Shown piece by piece: positions 1-7,945 of a stretch of DNA of 32,298 bases (within the stretch, counting starts at the first letter, position 1; every line of letters begins with the position of its first letter). The DNA comes from Anaerolineae bacterium. Its GTDB lineage: Bacteria; Chloroflexota; Anaerolineae; Promineifilales; Promineifilaceae. A model generated the notes under the pieces. The model saw only the letters and a program-made list of their open reading frames with translations, ran no database searches and was not told the DNA's origin. Position numbers and translations under genes: made by a program. The stretch is taken from contig JAUIAP010000057.1 in assembly GCA_030425205.1 (NCBI GenBank), forward strand, positions 1 to 32,298. Reading direction: 5' to 3'.

Positions 1-821
1 TCAATGCGCTGGGGGCAAACGGTATTTTGCTCTTCGCCCTCCCATTGCTACTGCTGGCCGTGCCATTTCGCATCTACATTCGCGACACCGAAGCCCAACT
101 CAAACAGCTCGAAGCCCTCAATTCAGAACTCCAACAGTTGGGACAGCGCAAAGACCGCATGCTCGCGGTGTTGTCCCACGACATGCGTTCCCCGCTCGGC
201 GTAATCAAGATGGCCGCCTCTGGTCTCGAACGCCTCCCCAATCTGCCGCCAGAAAAACAGGCACGGATGCTGCGCTCGATTCTGTCGAGTGAGGCGATGT
301 TGGAAACCCTCGTCAATGACATCATCGACATCGAGCAAGTCCAGATGGGCAAAGAGCTGGAGTTAGAATGCGTCCCCGTCGACCTGTCTGCCTTGATCGT
401 GCAAGTGCTGGAAACGCTGCAAGAACAGGCGACAGAAAAGGGCATCACGCTACAAAAAGCGTTGCCCCTCCAGCCGCTTGTCGTTGATGGAGATATGAAC
501 AAGCTCTTGCGGGTCGTGCTCAACTTAGTGGGCAACGCGCTCAAGTATTCGGATGGGGGCGGTCGTGTTCTGGTGGATTTACGCGCAAGGGATGGGCAAG
601 TCGCCTTAACGGTGCAGGACGAGGGGGTTGGCATTTCGGCCGATCAGCTCCCCCACATCTTTGAACCGTATTTCAGATCGGCCGAACACAAACGCTTCGC
701 CAGTGGCAATGGGTACGGTTTAGCCATTGTCAAAGCCTACGTCGAGGCGCACGGTGGCAACGTCAACGTCGATTCAATCGCGGGACGCGGCAGCACGTTT
801 CGCGTCCGGTTGCCGCAGTAG
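1..821 (+). CDS. Sensor histidine kinase, C-terminal part (5' end outside window)
   Basis: The frame is open to the first base of the window, so the gene starts upstream. The visible part begins with a hydrophobic stretch rich in Leu, Ala and Pro (likely the last membrane helix), then a short coiled-coil linker. A HisKA dimerisation domain follows, with an H-box reading LSHDMRSPLG (the His is encoded at about 177-179). The HATPase_c domain has an N-box (NLVGNALKYS), G1 (DEGVGIS), F-box (FEPYF) and G2 (GNGYGLAIVK), so all catalytic boxes are intact. The product should autophosphorylate on the H-box His and pass phosphate to a response regulator that is not in this window. It ends with TAG at 819-821 and converges on the large cellulase gene. 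The input signal cannot be judged because the sensor part is missing. Confidence 0.93.
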   Translation, partial: NALGANGILLFALPLLLLAVPFRIYIRDTEAQLKQLEALNSELQQLGQRKDRMLAVLSHDMRSPLGVIKMAASGLERLPNLPPEKQARMLRSILSSEAMLETLVNDIIDIEQVQMGKELELECVPVDLSALIVQVLETLQEQATEKGITLQKALPLQPLVVDGDMNKLLRVVLNLVGNALKYSDGGGRVLVDLRARDGQVALTVQDEGVGISADQLPHIFEPYFRSAEHKRFASGNGYGLAIVKAYVEAHGGNVNVDSIAGRGSTFRVRLPQ

Positions 822-905
822 CGGCAGTGTCTTTAGGGTAGAACTACAATTCGGCCGAAAAGCAGATTTCCCCTTCAAAAACAGCACTATAAAAAACCAA
901 TCATC

Positions 906-935
906 AACCTGCTAATCGAAAACGGCTAGCAGGTT
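906..935. terminator. Inverted repeat between convergent genes, possible bidirectional terminator
   Basis: A perfect 9-bp stem (AACCTGCTA / TAGCAGGTT) encloses a 12-nt loop. It lies in the 134-bp gap between the histidine kinase stop and the stop of the convergent cellulase gene. Neither strand has a clear T-run after the stem, so intrinsic termination is only plausible. One TCGGCCGA palindrome also lies in this gap at 851. Confidence 0.5.
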
Positions 936-955
936 AAGTTTGGACTTTGGTAACG

Positions 956-3106
956 CTATTGCCGCCTGAGTCGCAGTTGATCGCGCACTTTGAGAAAGAG
1001 TGTTGCGCCACCGATCACGCCAAACATCACTATGACAAGCCAGCGATGAGATTCTGGGCTGAGCGCACCTTGCAATGCAACGGCGGTTGGCACATTGTGA
1101 ACGGTCAGCAATCCGTCGCGCGTTGTGCTGGCAAGGGGCATGGCATCGGCCGATATTAGCCTATTCAGTTCGAGCGTCAGATCGGCCGATCCCGCCACGT
1201 CCCCTACAAATGTCACCGATCCCACATCCAGCGCACTGTTGACCCCATCAACGGCGATCACGCTAAATAACACGCGCCCCGCCGTGATCTCACACACGCC
1301 AAATAGCCCGCTGGCAACCGTGCAGTGATGTGGGGTGACAATCGTTGGATCATAGATCAAGGCAAAGTTGCTGGCGGCGAGGTTGCTGTCGGTGGGAATA
1401 TCGGCCGAAATTTCCACTGTGGCCGTCTCATGTAGCGATGTTTCGGCCGAACTGACTTGCAGCGTCGTCACACCGTTTGTACGACTGTTGGCATGTGCAT
1501 CCGTCCCCGTTGCAATGGTTCCATCGCCCACTTCGCAGAAGAAATCGCCAATCGTTTTGACTCCGGCAAACGCTGGCACGATAGAGAAGCCGCGTGCAGT
1601 GGGGCAAAGCGCGTTGTCAATGCCGACGATGCACTGCATCACAAAGAGCGCATCAACCACATCACACGCGCTATCCGCATTGCTGTCGCACGCAGGTGTG
1701 TAAAGGGATTGGGGGGGTGGGGGACAAGTTTCCGAATCCCCACGTGAGCCAACGCTATACTGCAAAATAAAGAGCGCATCGACCGCATCACGCGACGTAC
1801 CACAATCGACATCCCCCACGACCGTACTGACAATCGTCAACACACCATCCACGGCGGCCACGCTTTGCGGCGCACCCTCTGTGTCTGTGAAGATTGGCAC
1901 CGTGATGTCGAGTGGTGCGGTTGCGCCCGCTGCGCCGATACCGCGTACCTCAAGCGTAAACAGGTCGGGTTCGCCGCTCACCCCATCGGTCGAAAGTAGA
2001 CTCACGTTGACATAATCGCTCTCCACGTTGCAGGTCGCCAAATCAAACGTATTGGCGGGATCAGTCTCACAACTAACAACCTCTACAACCGTCGCATCAA
2101 AATCGAGACGCAGTGACGCAGCGCCCACGCCCTGCCAGTTTTCACCAGTGATAGCCACAACACCCGTCTCTTGAGGCGCAACGGATAAATCGGCGACGTG
2201 GACAGTGGCGGTGTTCGGTTGTGGGGTTGCGGTCGGCGGCAATGGGGTTGCCGTGGGCGCGGGGGCGGTTGGAGTCATGGTCGGAACGCCATCACAGGTC
2301 GCAATTTCACGCCAAACGTTGTGCGTTCCCGGCTCATCCCCACGTGTCCACCATTGCGCTTGCCACTCTTTGCCACCCCAAGTTGCCAGATGACCTGCGT
2401 CAAAAACGACGACGGGATGCCACTCGTTTGAACGACATTGACCGGGCTGTGGCAGCGGTGTCGGCGTTGGAACCTGTGACGCATCCTCTACAAAGACTAC
2501 ATCTGAGCAGGAGTAAAACGCCTCTGGACTGTCATCCCGCTGCCAAACGTTGTAGATGAGATGTCGGCCCGTGCGCTCTGGTAGATCGCACGACATGACA
2601 TAGTTGCCATCGACAATGGCGGGATCGCCTTGAATGGTGCAGAATGGCTCCATCATCCCCCATGTCAGCGGTTGCGTCGGGTCATAGTCGTTGGGCGTGA
2701 CATAGAATTGGAAGTAGTCGGTGCTGTGTGGGACATATGCGCTGTAGAGAAAGTCAAAGCTGCCATCTGCCTCAGGCCAAATGTAGCTGGCCGTCCAGTC
2801 GTCTCGTGTCTGGTTCAAGCCCGCATATTTTGCCCGACCGCCGCCGCACAGTTCGCCATCTGGCACAAACGCTAAATGATCGCCGTCGGGCAGTTGGTTG
2901 ACCTCATGCCAATCGTAAAATTGCTGTTTCCCGCTGATGGCATACGCATCACGGCACGTATCAGAGGTCGGTGCTTCTGGATTTTCGTTGTAGCAATTCA
3001 GGCTACGGCTAACGGGTTTTGTCATCGACCCATGCGCAGCCACCTGTTGAACAGCCCCGCCAAACATGCCTGCGATTAGCAACACGAACAGCAGTCGGGA
3101 CTTCAT
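956..3106 (-). other. Second half of the polyprotein: AA10 LPMO module with internal signal peptide (possible separate 716-aa product)
   Basis: This sub-region starts at an in-frame ATG (MKSRLLF...). The N-terminus has a basic start, a hydrophobic core and VAA before His25, so signal peptidase I cleavage would expose the histidine that AA10 enzymes need for copper. Modules: AA10 25-207, with His25 and His127 as the likely brace and a YSCSDVVF end; CBM5/12 about 223-271 (W-rich, AQWWTRGDEPG); Pro/Thr linker; cohesin-like 300-427; dockerin 430-500; cohesin-like 548-669; membrane helix about 688-706; tail KVRDQLRLRRQ. I see no strong ribosome site before this ATG, so independent initiation is less likely than cleavage of one long chain. 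Confidence 0.7.
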
Positions 3107-6100
3107 GCGCCACGTCAATAGGCCCAACCCGAGCAAGAAGGCACAAAGCGATGCGACATTTACCGTGCTCGCCGAGCGGTGCGCGACGGTGACGGCAGTC
3201 GGAATCGCTGAGACAGCAGTCGTCGTATGTGCGGGTTGCGTCGCCATTGCGTCGCCATTTTCGTTGCCCATCACAGGGGCAGATAGGTCAAACTCCGCTG
3301 TGCCGGACTGAATGGCAGAAAATTGGACGTGGGCAACATCGGCCGAAATTCCAGCCACGCTCGCCACACTCAACATCACCAGCCCCTCTGCAAACTTACA
3401 AACGCCCATCACGCCGTCTTCCAATATACAACCCGTCGGCTGCAATAGGGAGCCGTCATAGGCGAGTTGAAATGTGGCGGCGTTGAAGATGGAATCGGCC
3501 GAAATCTCAACATCAACGTCACTGCCCACTGTCACCACGTCAAGCTGCAATCCCGCACTCGTCGGCGCATTGACAACGCCACGACCGCTGGCACACAGCA
3601 CGTTGCTGCCCCCCGCTAGACATTGCACCACCAACAGCGCATCGACCACATCACACGCGCCGCTGCTGTTGACATCGCACGCCGCCACGTTGAGCGTCCC
3701 TGCGGGCACGGGGCAAGCCGCGCCTGTGCGATCACCAACCGTGTACTGCAAAATGTAGAGTGCATCGACGATGTCCAGCGTATTGCTGCAATCGACATCA
3801 CCCGCAACGACTGTGCCAATGGTCAACGAACCGTTATGTGTCGTTGCGCGGATTGGCTGACCGTCGCTATCGGTCAGGGTGTTGATGGTGATGGGCAGCG
3901 GGATACTGCCTGTTGTGCCGACGGGTGAAAATTCGATTTCCACGAGCGTTCCGTCGCCGCTGATGCCTTCGCTGTCGATCAGGACGACTTGCACACTGTT
4001 CGAGTGGATGTTGCAAGTTGCGAGGTCGAACTGGGCGGAGGGGAGACAGCTTTCGGCCGAAACAACGCCACTTTCATACCCAATCACCAGTTCAACTGCT
4101 CCCACATTTTGTATCCCGGTCGCGCTTACAGGAACGGTAATTGGCTCTGTGATCACATAGTCAGCAATCTCGATCAGCAGGTCGCTTGTGGTTGGCGTTT
4201 GGGTTGGCAATGGGGTTGCCGTCGGTATCTGGGTTGTTTGGGTCGGTAACGGGGTCACAGGTGCCGCATCGCCACACGCAACCCCATTCAGCGTAAAGTT
4301 TGTCGGCGCAACGTTCGCACCACTGTAGCTGCCAGTAAACCCAATATCCGAGACCGAGCCACCGCTGGCAATTGTGCTATTCCAACTGACATTCCTCGCC
4401 GTCACTGTTACGCCGCTCTGGCTCCAATCGGCATTCCATAGCTGCGTAATCTGCTGATTGCCAGCAAATGACCACGCCAACGTCCAGCCGTCGATTGTGC
4501 TGCCTGTGTTGTTGTGAATGGTCAAATCAACTTGGAAGCCGTTGCCCCAATCGCTGACGACCGTGTAATCGACGCGACACGCGCCTGCGCCCGGCGTTGC
4601 TGTTGGCGGCGGCGTGTGGGTTGGCAGTGGCGTATTGGTTGGGGTGGGGGATGGGCCAAAGGTTGGCGTGTGTGTCGGTTGCGGCGTGTCGGTTGGCGGT
4701 CGCGTGGCCGTCGGCACGGGTTGATTCCCATCTGGCTCCGTTCCCCAGATCAGGGTGTCGTCGGCATAGAGCGTCATTTGTCCGTCCAAATTGGCAAACG
4801 ACCAATCGTCGCTGTTGTCCCAACCGGTAGCGGACATGCGGAATTGCACCTCTTTTCTGTAGTGAGCCTGTCCGCCGGGATAAATCTTTGTTCCCGTGCA
4901 GTCGATTTCAACATAATAGCTATCACCGCCTGCGTTGTGCAGCGTCGGCGGGTTGCCGCACTGATCGTAGTGGGCTTGCAGCGTGACGTTGCCGCCCGCG
5001 TGTGTGAAGTAGTAGCGGAATGTGAGATTGTCGCCCATGCGTGCGGGCCATGCCGATTGGTTGACGACGAACGTTTTGATTTCGATGTAATCGCTGCCCT
5101 GCGAGTTGACGGTTGACGCGAGATAGAGTTCGCCGTCGCGCTCTTCTGGGGCTGGGAAATCGCTCAATACCGTGCCGCCAAACGCTTGCACCAGCCGCGC
5201 CAGTGCGCCACTAAAGCCCGCGTTGTAGTCGGTTGCAACTTCGTTCTGCACATAGTCGCTGCGGTCATCGATGTAATTATCGTTTCTGTCTGGCCCGCCA
5301 ACGAGTGCGCCGTAGAGAACATGGCGCGTTTCAACGGGCAGATTGATGTTGTCCGCCCATGAGCCGTGTGCGGTGTCGTGGTGTGGTTTGGTCGGTGGAT
5401 TGTTGCCAAAACCGACGACATAGCTGCGTCCACTTGGATTGTCGCCAAGCATGTAGTCGATTTGGGAAACGGCAAAGTCTTGGTAAGTGGTCGCTTTCGT
5501 TGCGTCGCCGTCGGTCGCCGTCAACCAATCGCTGTAGATGAAGGCTAGCAGGGCGGAGTTTGCGCTGTAGCGCAGCGATCCCCACTGGTCGAGCCATGCT
5601 AATCCACCGGGCGTGTAGGTGACGCGCTCGCCGTTTGTGCCAGTTGTCCAGTAGTCGAGATATTTTTCGGCCGATTCCATATAAACAGCCTTACCCGTCT
5701 CCTGAGCCAGCAAGATGTATGTGCCAAACACCTTGTCATCCCAGTTTTGCGTCCACTTGTAGTCGTGGTTGGCGTTCGGGTATTCACTTTCTGCCTTGAC
5801 CAAATAGCTGTCGCCATAGCTGCTGTTTTGTGCCACCATCGCCTTGTGTAGCCAAATCGCGCCCCAAACGAGTTCGTCCTGATAGCCACTCCATGAGCGA
5901 TAAAATTGCGCCGCGTCGGTGATGCAATCAGAATAATTGCCGCGATATTGATCGGCAAATGTGTAGAGCTTTTCAGCTTGTGTCAAAAGCAGGTCGGCTT
6001 GCTCGGTGTCGCCCGCGTTGCGTAGAACCAGCGATGTGGCCGCCAGCGCAGCAGCCGTTTCAGCCGCTAAATCCGTGCCGGGACAACTGGTGTCGATCTT

Positions 6101-6607
6101 GTAGGCGGGACGATCCATCTGCATCACTTCGGCCGGCCCCCACCACGCATGGTCCAAATTGCCATTGCCGACCTGTCCATAGAACTCATATTGACCCGGC
6201 GTGTCGTTGGTAAATGCCTTTAGAAAGTAGTCGGTTGTCCAGCGTAAATTGTCGAGCATGTACCCATATTGTCCGCTCTGCTGATAGCCCGCCTCATATT
6301 CGAGCATTCCCCACGCCAGCAGCGTCGTGCTGGCGGCCATCGGAAACCCAAATTTGACCTTGTCCCCCGCATCATGCCAGCCACCTGTCAAATCATGCCC
6401 GACATCTGCGCCATCGTTCAGCCCTGAATCGCCGCGCCACTCCACGCGATTTGTGACGGGTAGACTGCCAGAACGTTGGGCTTCGTAGAAGTAGGTTGCC
6501 TTTTGTAACGCCTCTGCGTAGTTGAAGTTGGCGCTTGCCTGTGTGGGGCGACCGATCAACAGGCTGAAAATTGCCAGGATAAACAAGCCAATACGGTTGG
6601 ATGACAT
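956..6607 (-). CDS. GH9 endoglucanase / AA10 LPMO surface polyprotein with CBMs, cohesin-like and dockerin modules
   Basis: The product is 1883 aa from ATG at 6607, chosen for the GAGGAG ribosome site just upstream; the frame stays open to 6823 but that would run into the divergent sigma gene. Order: signal peptide 1-26; GH9 27-490 with the DAGD motif (D79, D82) and C-terminal HH and NE motifs (catalytic acid E456); CBM3 (c-like) 493-626; Pro/Thr linker; CBM2 676-778; linker; cohesin-like 809-933; two-repeat dockerin 936-1001; second cohesin-like 1018-1125; membrane helix about 1149-1166. Then, with no stop, comes MKSR and a second signal-peptide-like helix (1168-1191) followed directly by HGS, the N-terminus expected of an AA10 copper monooxygenase (1192-1374; His brace His1192 and about His1294). 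CBM5/12, linker, cohesin-like, dockerin, cohesin-like and a final helix with basic tail follow. Predicted role is surface degradation of cellulose, and perhaps chitin. It is unclear whether it is made as one chain. Confidence 0.9.
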   Translation of the reverse strand: MSSNRIGLFILAIFSLLIGRPTQASANFNYAEALQKATYFYEAQRSGSLPVTNRVEWRGDSGLNDGADVGHDLTGGWHDAGDKVKFGFPMAASTTLLAWGMLEYEAGYQQSGQYGYMLDNLRWTTDYFLKAFTNDTPGQYEFYGQVGNGNLDHAWWGPAEVMQMDRPAYKIDTSCPGTDLAAETAAALAATSLVLRNAGDTEQADLLLTQAEKLYTFADQYRGNYSDCITDAAQFYRSWSGYQDELVWGAIWLHKAMVAQNSSYGDSYLVKAESEYPNANHDYKWTQNWDDKVFGTYILLAQETGKAVYMESAEKYLDYWTTGTNGERVTYTPGGLAWLDQWGSLRYSANSALLAFIYSDWLTATDGDATKATTYQDFAVSQIDYMLGDNPSGRSYVVGFGNNPPTKPHHDTAHGSWADNINLPVETRHVLYGALVGGPDRNDNYIDDRSDYVQNEVATDYNAGFSGALARLVQAFGGTVLSDFPAPEERDGELYLASTVNSQGSDYIEIKTFVVNQSAWPARMGDNLTFRYYFTHAGGNVTLQAHYDQCGNPPTLHNAGGDSYYVEIDCTGTKIYPGGQAHYRKEVQFRMSATGWDNSDDWSFANLDGQMTLYADDTLIWGTEPDGNQPVPTATRPPTDTPQPTHTPTFGPSPTPTNTPLPTHTPPPTATPGAGACRVDYTVVSDWGNGFQVDLTIHNNTGSTIDGWTLAWSFAGNQQITQLWNADWSQSGVTVTARNVSWNSTIASGGSVSDIGFTGSYSGANVAPTNFTLNGVACGDAAPVTPLPTQTTQIPTATPLPTQTPTTSDLLIEIADYVITEPITVPVSATGIQNVGAVELVIGYESGVVSAESCLPSAQFDLATCNIHSNSVQVVLIDSEGISGDGTLVEIEFSPVGTTGSIPLPITINTLTDSDGQPIRATTHNGSLTIGTVVAGDVDCSNTLDIVDALYILQYTVGDRTGAACPVPAGTLNVAACDVNSSGACDVVDALLVVQCLAGGSNVLCASGRGVVNAPTSAGLQLDVVTVGSDVDVEISADSIFNAATFQLAYDGSLLQPTGCILEDGVMGVCKFAEGLVMLSVASVAGISADVAHVQFSAIQSGTAEFDLSAPVMGNENGDAMATQPAHTTTAVSAIPTAVTVAHRSASTVNVASLCAFLLGLGLLTWRMKSRLLFVLLIAGMFGGAVQQVAAHGSMTKPVSRSLNCYNENPEAPTSDTCRDAYAISGKQQFYDWHEVNQLPDGDHLAFVPDGELCGGGRAKYAGLNQTRDDWTASYIWPEADGSFDFLYSAYVPHSTDYFQFYVTPNDYDPTQPLTWGMMEPFCTIQGDPAIVDGNYVMSCDLPERTGRHLIYNVWQRDDSPEAFYSCSDVVFVEDASQVPTPTPLPQPGQCRSNEWHPVVVFDAGHLATWGGKEWQAQWWTRGDEPGTHNVWREIATCDGVPTMTPTAPAPTATPLPPTATPQPNTATVHVADLSVAPQETGVVAITGENWQGVGAASLRLDFDATVVEVVSCETDPANTFDLATCNVESDYVNVSLLSTDGVSGEPDLFTLEVRGIGAAGATAPLDITVPIFTDTEGAPQSVAAVDGVLTIVSTVVGDVDCGTSRDAVDALFILQYSVGSRGDSETCPPPPQSLYTPACDSNADSACDVVDALFVMQCIVGIDNALCPTARGFSIVPAFAGVKTIGDFFCEVGDGTIATGTDAHANSRTNGVTTLQVSSAETSLHETATVEISADIPTDSNLAASNFALIYDPTIVTPHHCTVASGLFGVCEITAGRVLFSVIAVDGVNSALDVGSVTFVGDVAGSADLTLELNRLISADAMPLASTTRDGLLTVHNVPTAVALQGALSPESHRWLVIVMFGVIGGATLFLKVRDQLRLRRQ

Positions 6608-6638
6608 CGTGCTACTCTCCTCTGTGATATTGCGTTCG

Positions 6639-6644
6639 GTTATA
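6639..6644 (-). promoter_or_regulatory. Candidate -10 box for the cellulase polyprotein gene
   Basis: On the minus strand this reads TATAAC, about 30 nt before the ATG at 6607. A convincing -35 hexamer is not visible at 17 nt, so an alternative sigma factor could be needed. The 112-bp divergent gap to the sigma-factor gene must hold both promoters. Confidence 0.35.
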
Positions 6645-6684
6645 CAGAGGGCAGCGCGGCGCAAAAAATACAACGAATTTGCGC

Positions 6685-6690
6685 TATAAT
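6685..6690 (+). promoter_or_regulatory. Candidate -10 box (TATAAT) for the sigma-factor operon
   Basis: An exact TATAAT lies 29 nt before the GTG start at 6720. No good -35 element is seen 16-18 nt upstream. The spacing would give a leader of about 20-25 nt containing the GAGGATAGG ribosome site. Confidence 0.4.
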
Positions 6691-6719
6691 GGTGCGCGAA
6701 CGCGAGTAGAGGATAGGTT

Positions 6720-7265
6720 GTGATCGACTGGAAAAACGAGACGGACTCAGAATTGATAGCTGCGTGCATGGCGGGCGATGGGCTGGCGTGGGACGCGCTG
6801 ATCGGCCGATATTCCAATCTCATTTACGCTATTCCCCTGCGCTTTGACCTTTCCCCAATGGTCGCCGACGAGATTTTTCAGCAAACATGCGTTACCCTCC
6901 TAAACAAACTCGACCAATTGCAAGATAAATCGAAGCTGAGTGCGTGGCTTGTCACCGTCACGCGCCGCCACTGTATCCACGCTTTTCGTCAACAAACAGC
7001 TGAACCCCTGCCCGAATCGCTGCTGGCGGAAGGCGCATCTGTTGAGCAGGAGATCATGCAGTGGGAGCAGCGTCAACTCGTCGTGCAGACGGTGGAACAG
7101 CTACCAGACCGCTGCCGTGAATTGCTGACACGCCTCTTCTTGCAAGCATCGCCAGACAGCTATGAAACGCTGGCGGCCGAAATGGATATCGCGTTAGGCA
7201 GCATCGGGGCGACACGGCGACGCTGTTTGGACAAGTTGCGCCGCAAGTTGGAGAGTGCCGACTAG
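6720..7265 (+). CDS. ECF-like RNA polymerase sigma-70 family factor
   Basis: The product is 181 aa and starts at GTG 6720, preceded by a purine-rich site (AGAGGATAGG). Region 2 covers about residues 10-85: helices with GDGLAWDALIGRYSNLIYAI, then the DEIFQQTCVTLL and LSAWLVTVTRR stretches typical of sigma-70 region 2. Region 4 covers about 118-175, a helix-turn-helix containing ETLAAEMDIALGSIGATRRR. Regions 1 and 3 are missing, as in ECF factors. No classical membrane anti-sigma gene follows; instead come a small unknown protein, a TPR-CHAT peptidase and a cellulose-binding subtilase in the same direction. It is divergent from the GH9/AA10 gene, 112 bp away, so that gene and its own operon are the obvious candidate targets; this is inference. 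Confidence 0.9.
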   Translation: MIDWKNETDSELIAACMAGDGLAWDALIGRYSNLIYAIPLRFDLSPMVADEIFQQTCVTLLNKLDQLQDKSKLSAWLVTVTRRHCIHAFRQQTAEPLPESLLAEGASVEQEIMQWEQRQLVVQTVEQLPDRCRELLTRLFLQASPDSYETLAAEMDIALGSIGATRRRCLDKLRRKLESAD

Positions 7266-7331
7266 CGAGAGTTTGGGGCTGCGAGAATCCAAATGTATTT
7301 TTTCGGCCGATAATCCCTCTGTAGGAGTATG

Positions 7332-7844
7332 ATGACAGATAAGACCCTTCTCAAACAGCTTTTGTCAGACGACGAAACGGCGCAAGACAGCGCACTGCGC
7401 AACCTTGCGCTACCAACACCTGCCGATGATCTGCTCAAGCGCGTTGGCGCGTTGTTCCAGCAGCGCAACCAGCGGGCGCCAGAGCGCGTGACGATGGCGG
7501 CCGATCTACAATTTGATAGCTGGGCCCACGGGTTGCCCGTCGGCGTGCGCGGCGCGGTGCTGGAGCGACAACTGCTGTACGAGGCAGGCGATTACGACCT
7601 GGACGTGCAAGTTATCCCAGTTGGTGAAGCCCATTTGACGCTGCACGGCCAGTTGTTGACGATTGATGAAACGGCGACGCTGGAAGGGCTACAAATCCAG
7701 CTATCAGCCGATAATGATCTAGCCCAAGACCGGATCGCCGATAGCTTGGGACGTTTCACCTTTTCGACCTTGCCCTTAGCTGACTACATGCTGACCGTAT
7801 TTTTACCGACCCACGACGTACAGTTTGCCTTGCGCAGACAGTAA
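7332..7844 (+). CDS. Conserved-context small protein between sigma factor and TPR-CHAT, function unknown
   Basis: I do not recognise a named family. About 170 aa. ATG codons stand at 7329 and 7332; the TAGGAG site at 7322-7327 fits 7332 better. The N-terminal 50 residues are helical and charged. From about residue 70 the sequence turns into alternating beta-strand pattern (AHLTLHGQLLTIDETATLEGLQ, then GRFTFSTLPLADYMLTVFL), like carboxypeptidase-regulatory or transthyretin-like beta-sandwiches. There is no signal peptide or membrane segment, so it should be cytoplasmic. Its place between a sigma factor and a CHAT peptidase makes it a candidate sigma regulator or CHAT substrate, but nothing in the sequence proves this. 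A TCGGCCGA copy (7303) lies in the short gap before it. Confidence 0.8.
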   Translation: MTDKTLLKQLLSDDETAQDSALRNLALPTPADDLLKRVGALFQQRNQRAPERVTMAADLQFDSWAHGLPVGVRGAVLERQLLYEAGDYDLDVQVIPVGEAHLTLHGQLLTIDETATLEGLQIQLSADNDLAQDRIADSLGRFTFSTLPLADYMLTVFLPTHDVQFALRRQ

Positions 7845-7854
7845 GTTAGGTTTT

Positions 7855-7885
7855 CGCGCTGCATGCGGTGCTCAACACCAGCGCG
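7855..7885 (+). other. Hairpin in the gap before the TPR-CHAT gene
   Basis: CGCGCTG (7855-7861) pairs with CAGCGCG (7879-7885), and GGTG/CACC can pair inside it. It sits in the only sizeable gap (about 100 bp) of the sigma operon. No T-run follows closely, so it may tune downstream expression or stability rather than end transcription. Confidence 0.35.
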
Positions 7886-7945
7886 TTGTTCAATCATGGC
7901 GTTCTGACTCGCCCCCTACGATAGCGAATTCCAAAGAGTTTCATT

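Noticed and set aside
4190..4730. Repeated GGTTGG/GTTGGC words as a DNA repeat array
   Set aside because: They are the coding sequence of Pro/Thr linkers in the cellulase protein, read on the opposite strand, and not a separate repeat element.
4514..5116. Long open frame (200 codons) on the plus strand within the cellulase gene
   Set aside because: It is antisense to the CBM3/linker region, with Trp/Arg-rich low-quality sequence produced by the Pro/Thr linker on the other strand. No ribosome site or family trait.
6608..6823. Upstream extension of the cellulase frame by 72 codons
   Set aside because: It would overlap the start of the divergent sigma-factor gene and has no signal peptide at its start. 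The ATG at 6607 has a strong ribosome site and begins a proper signal peptide.
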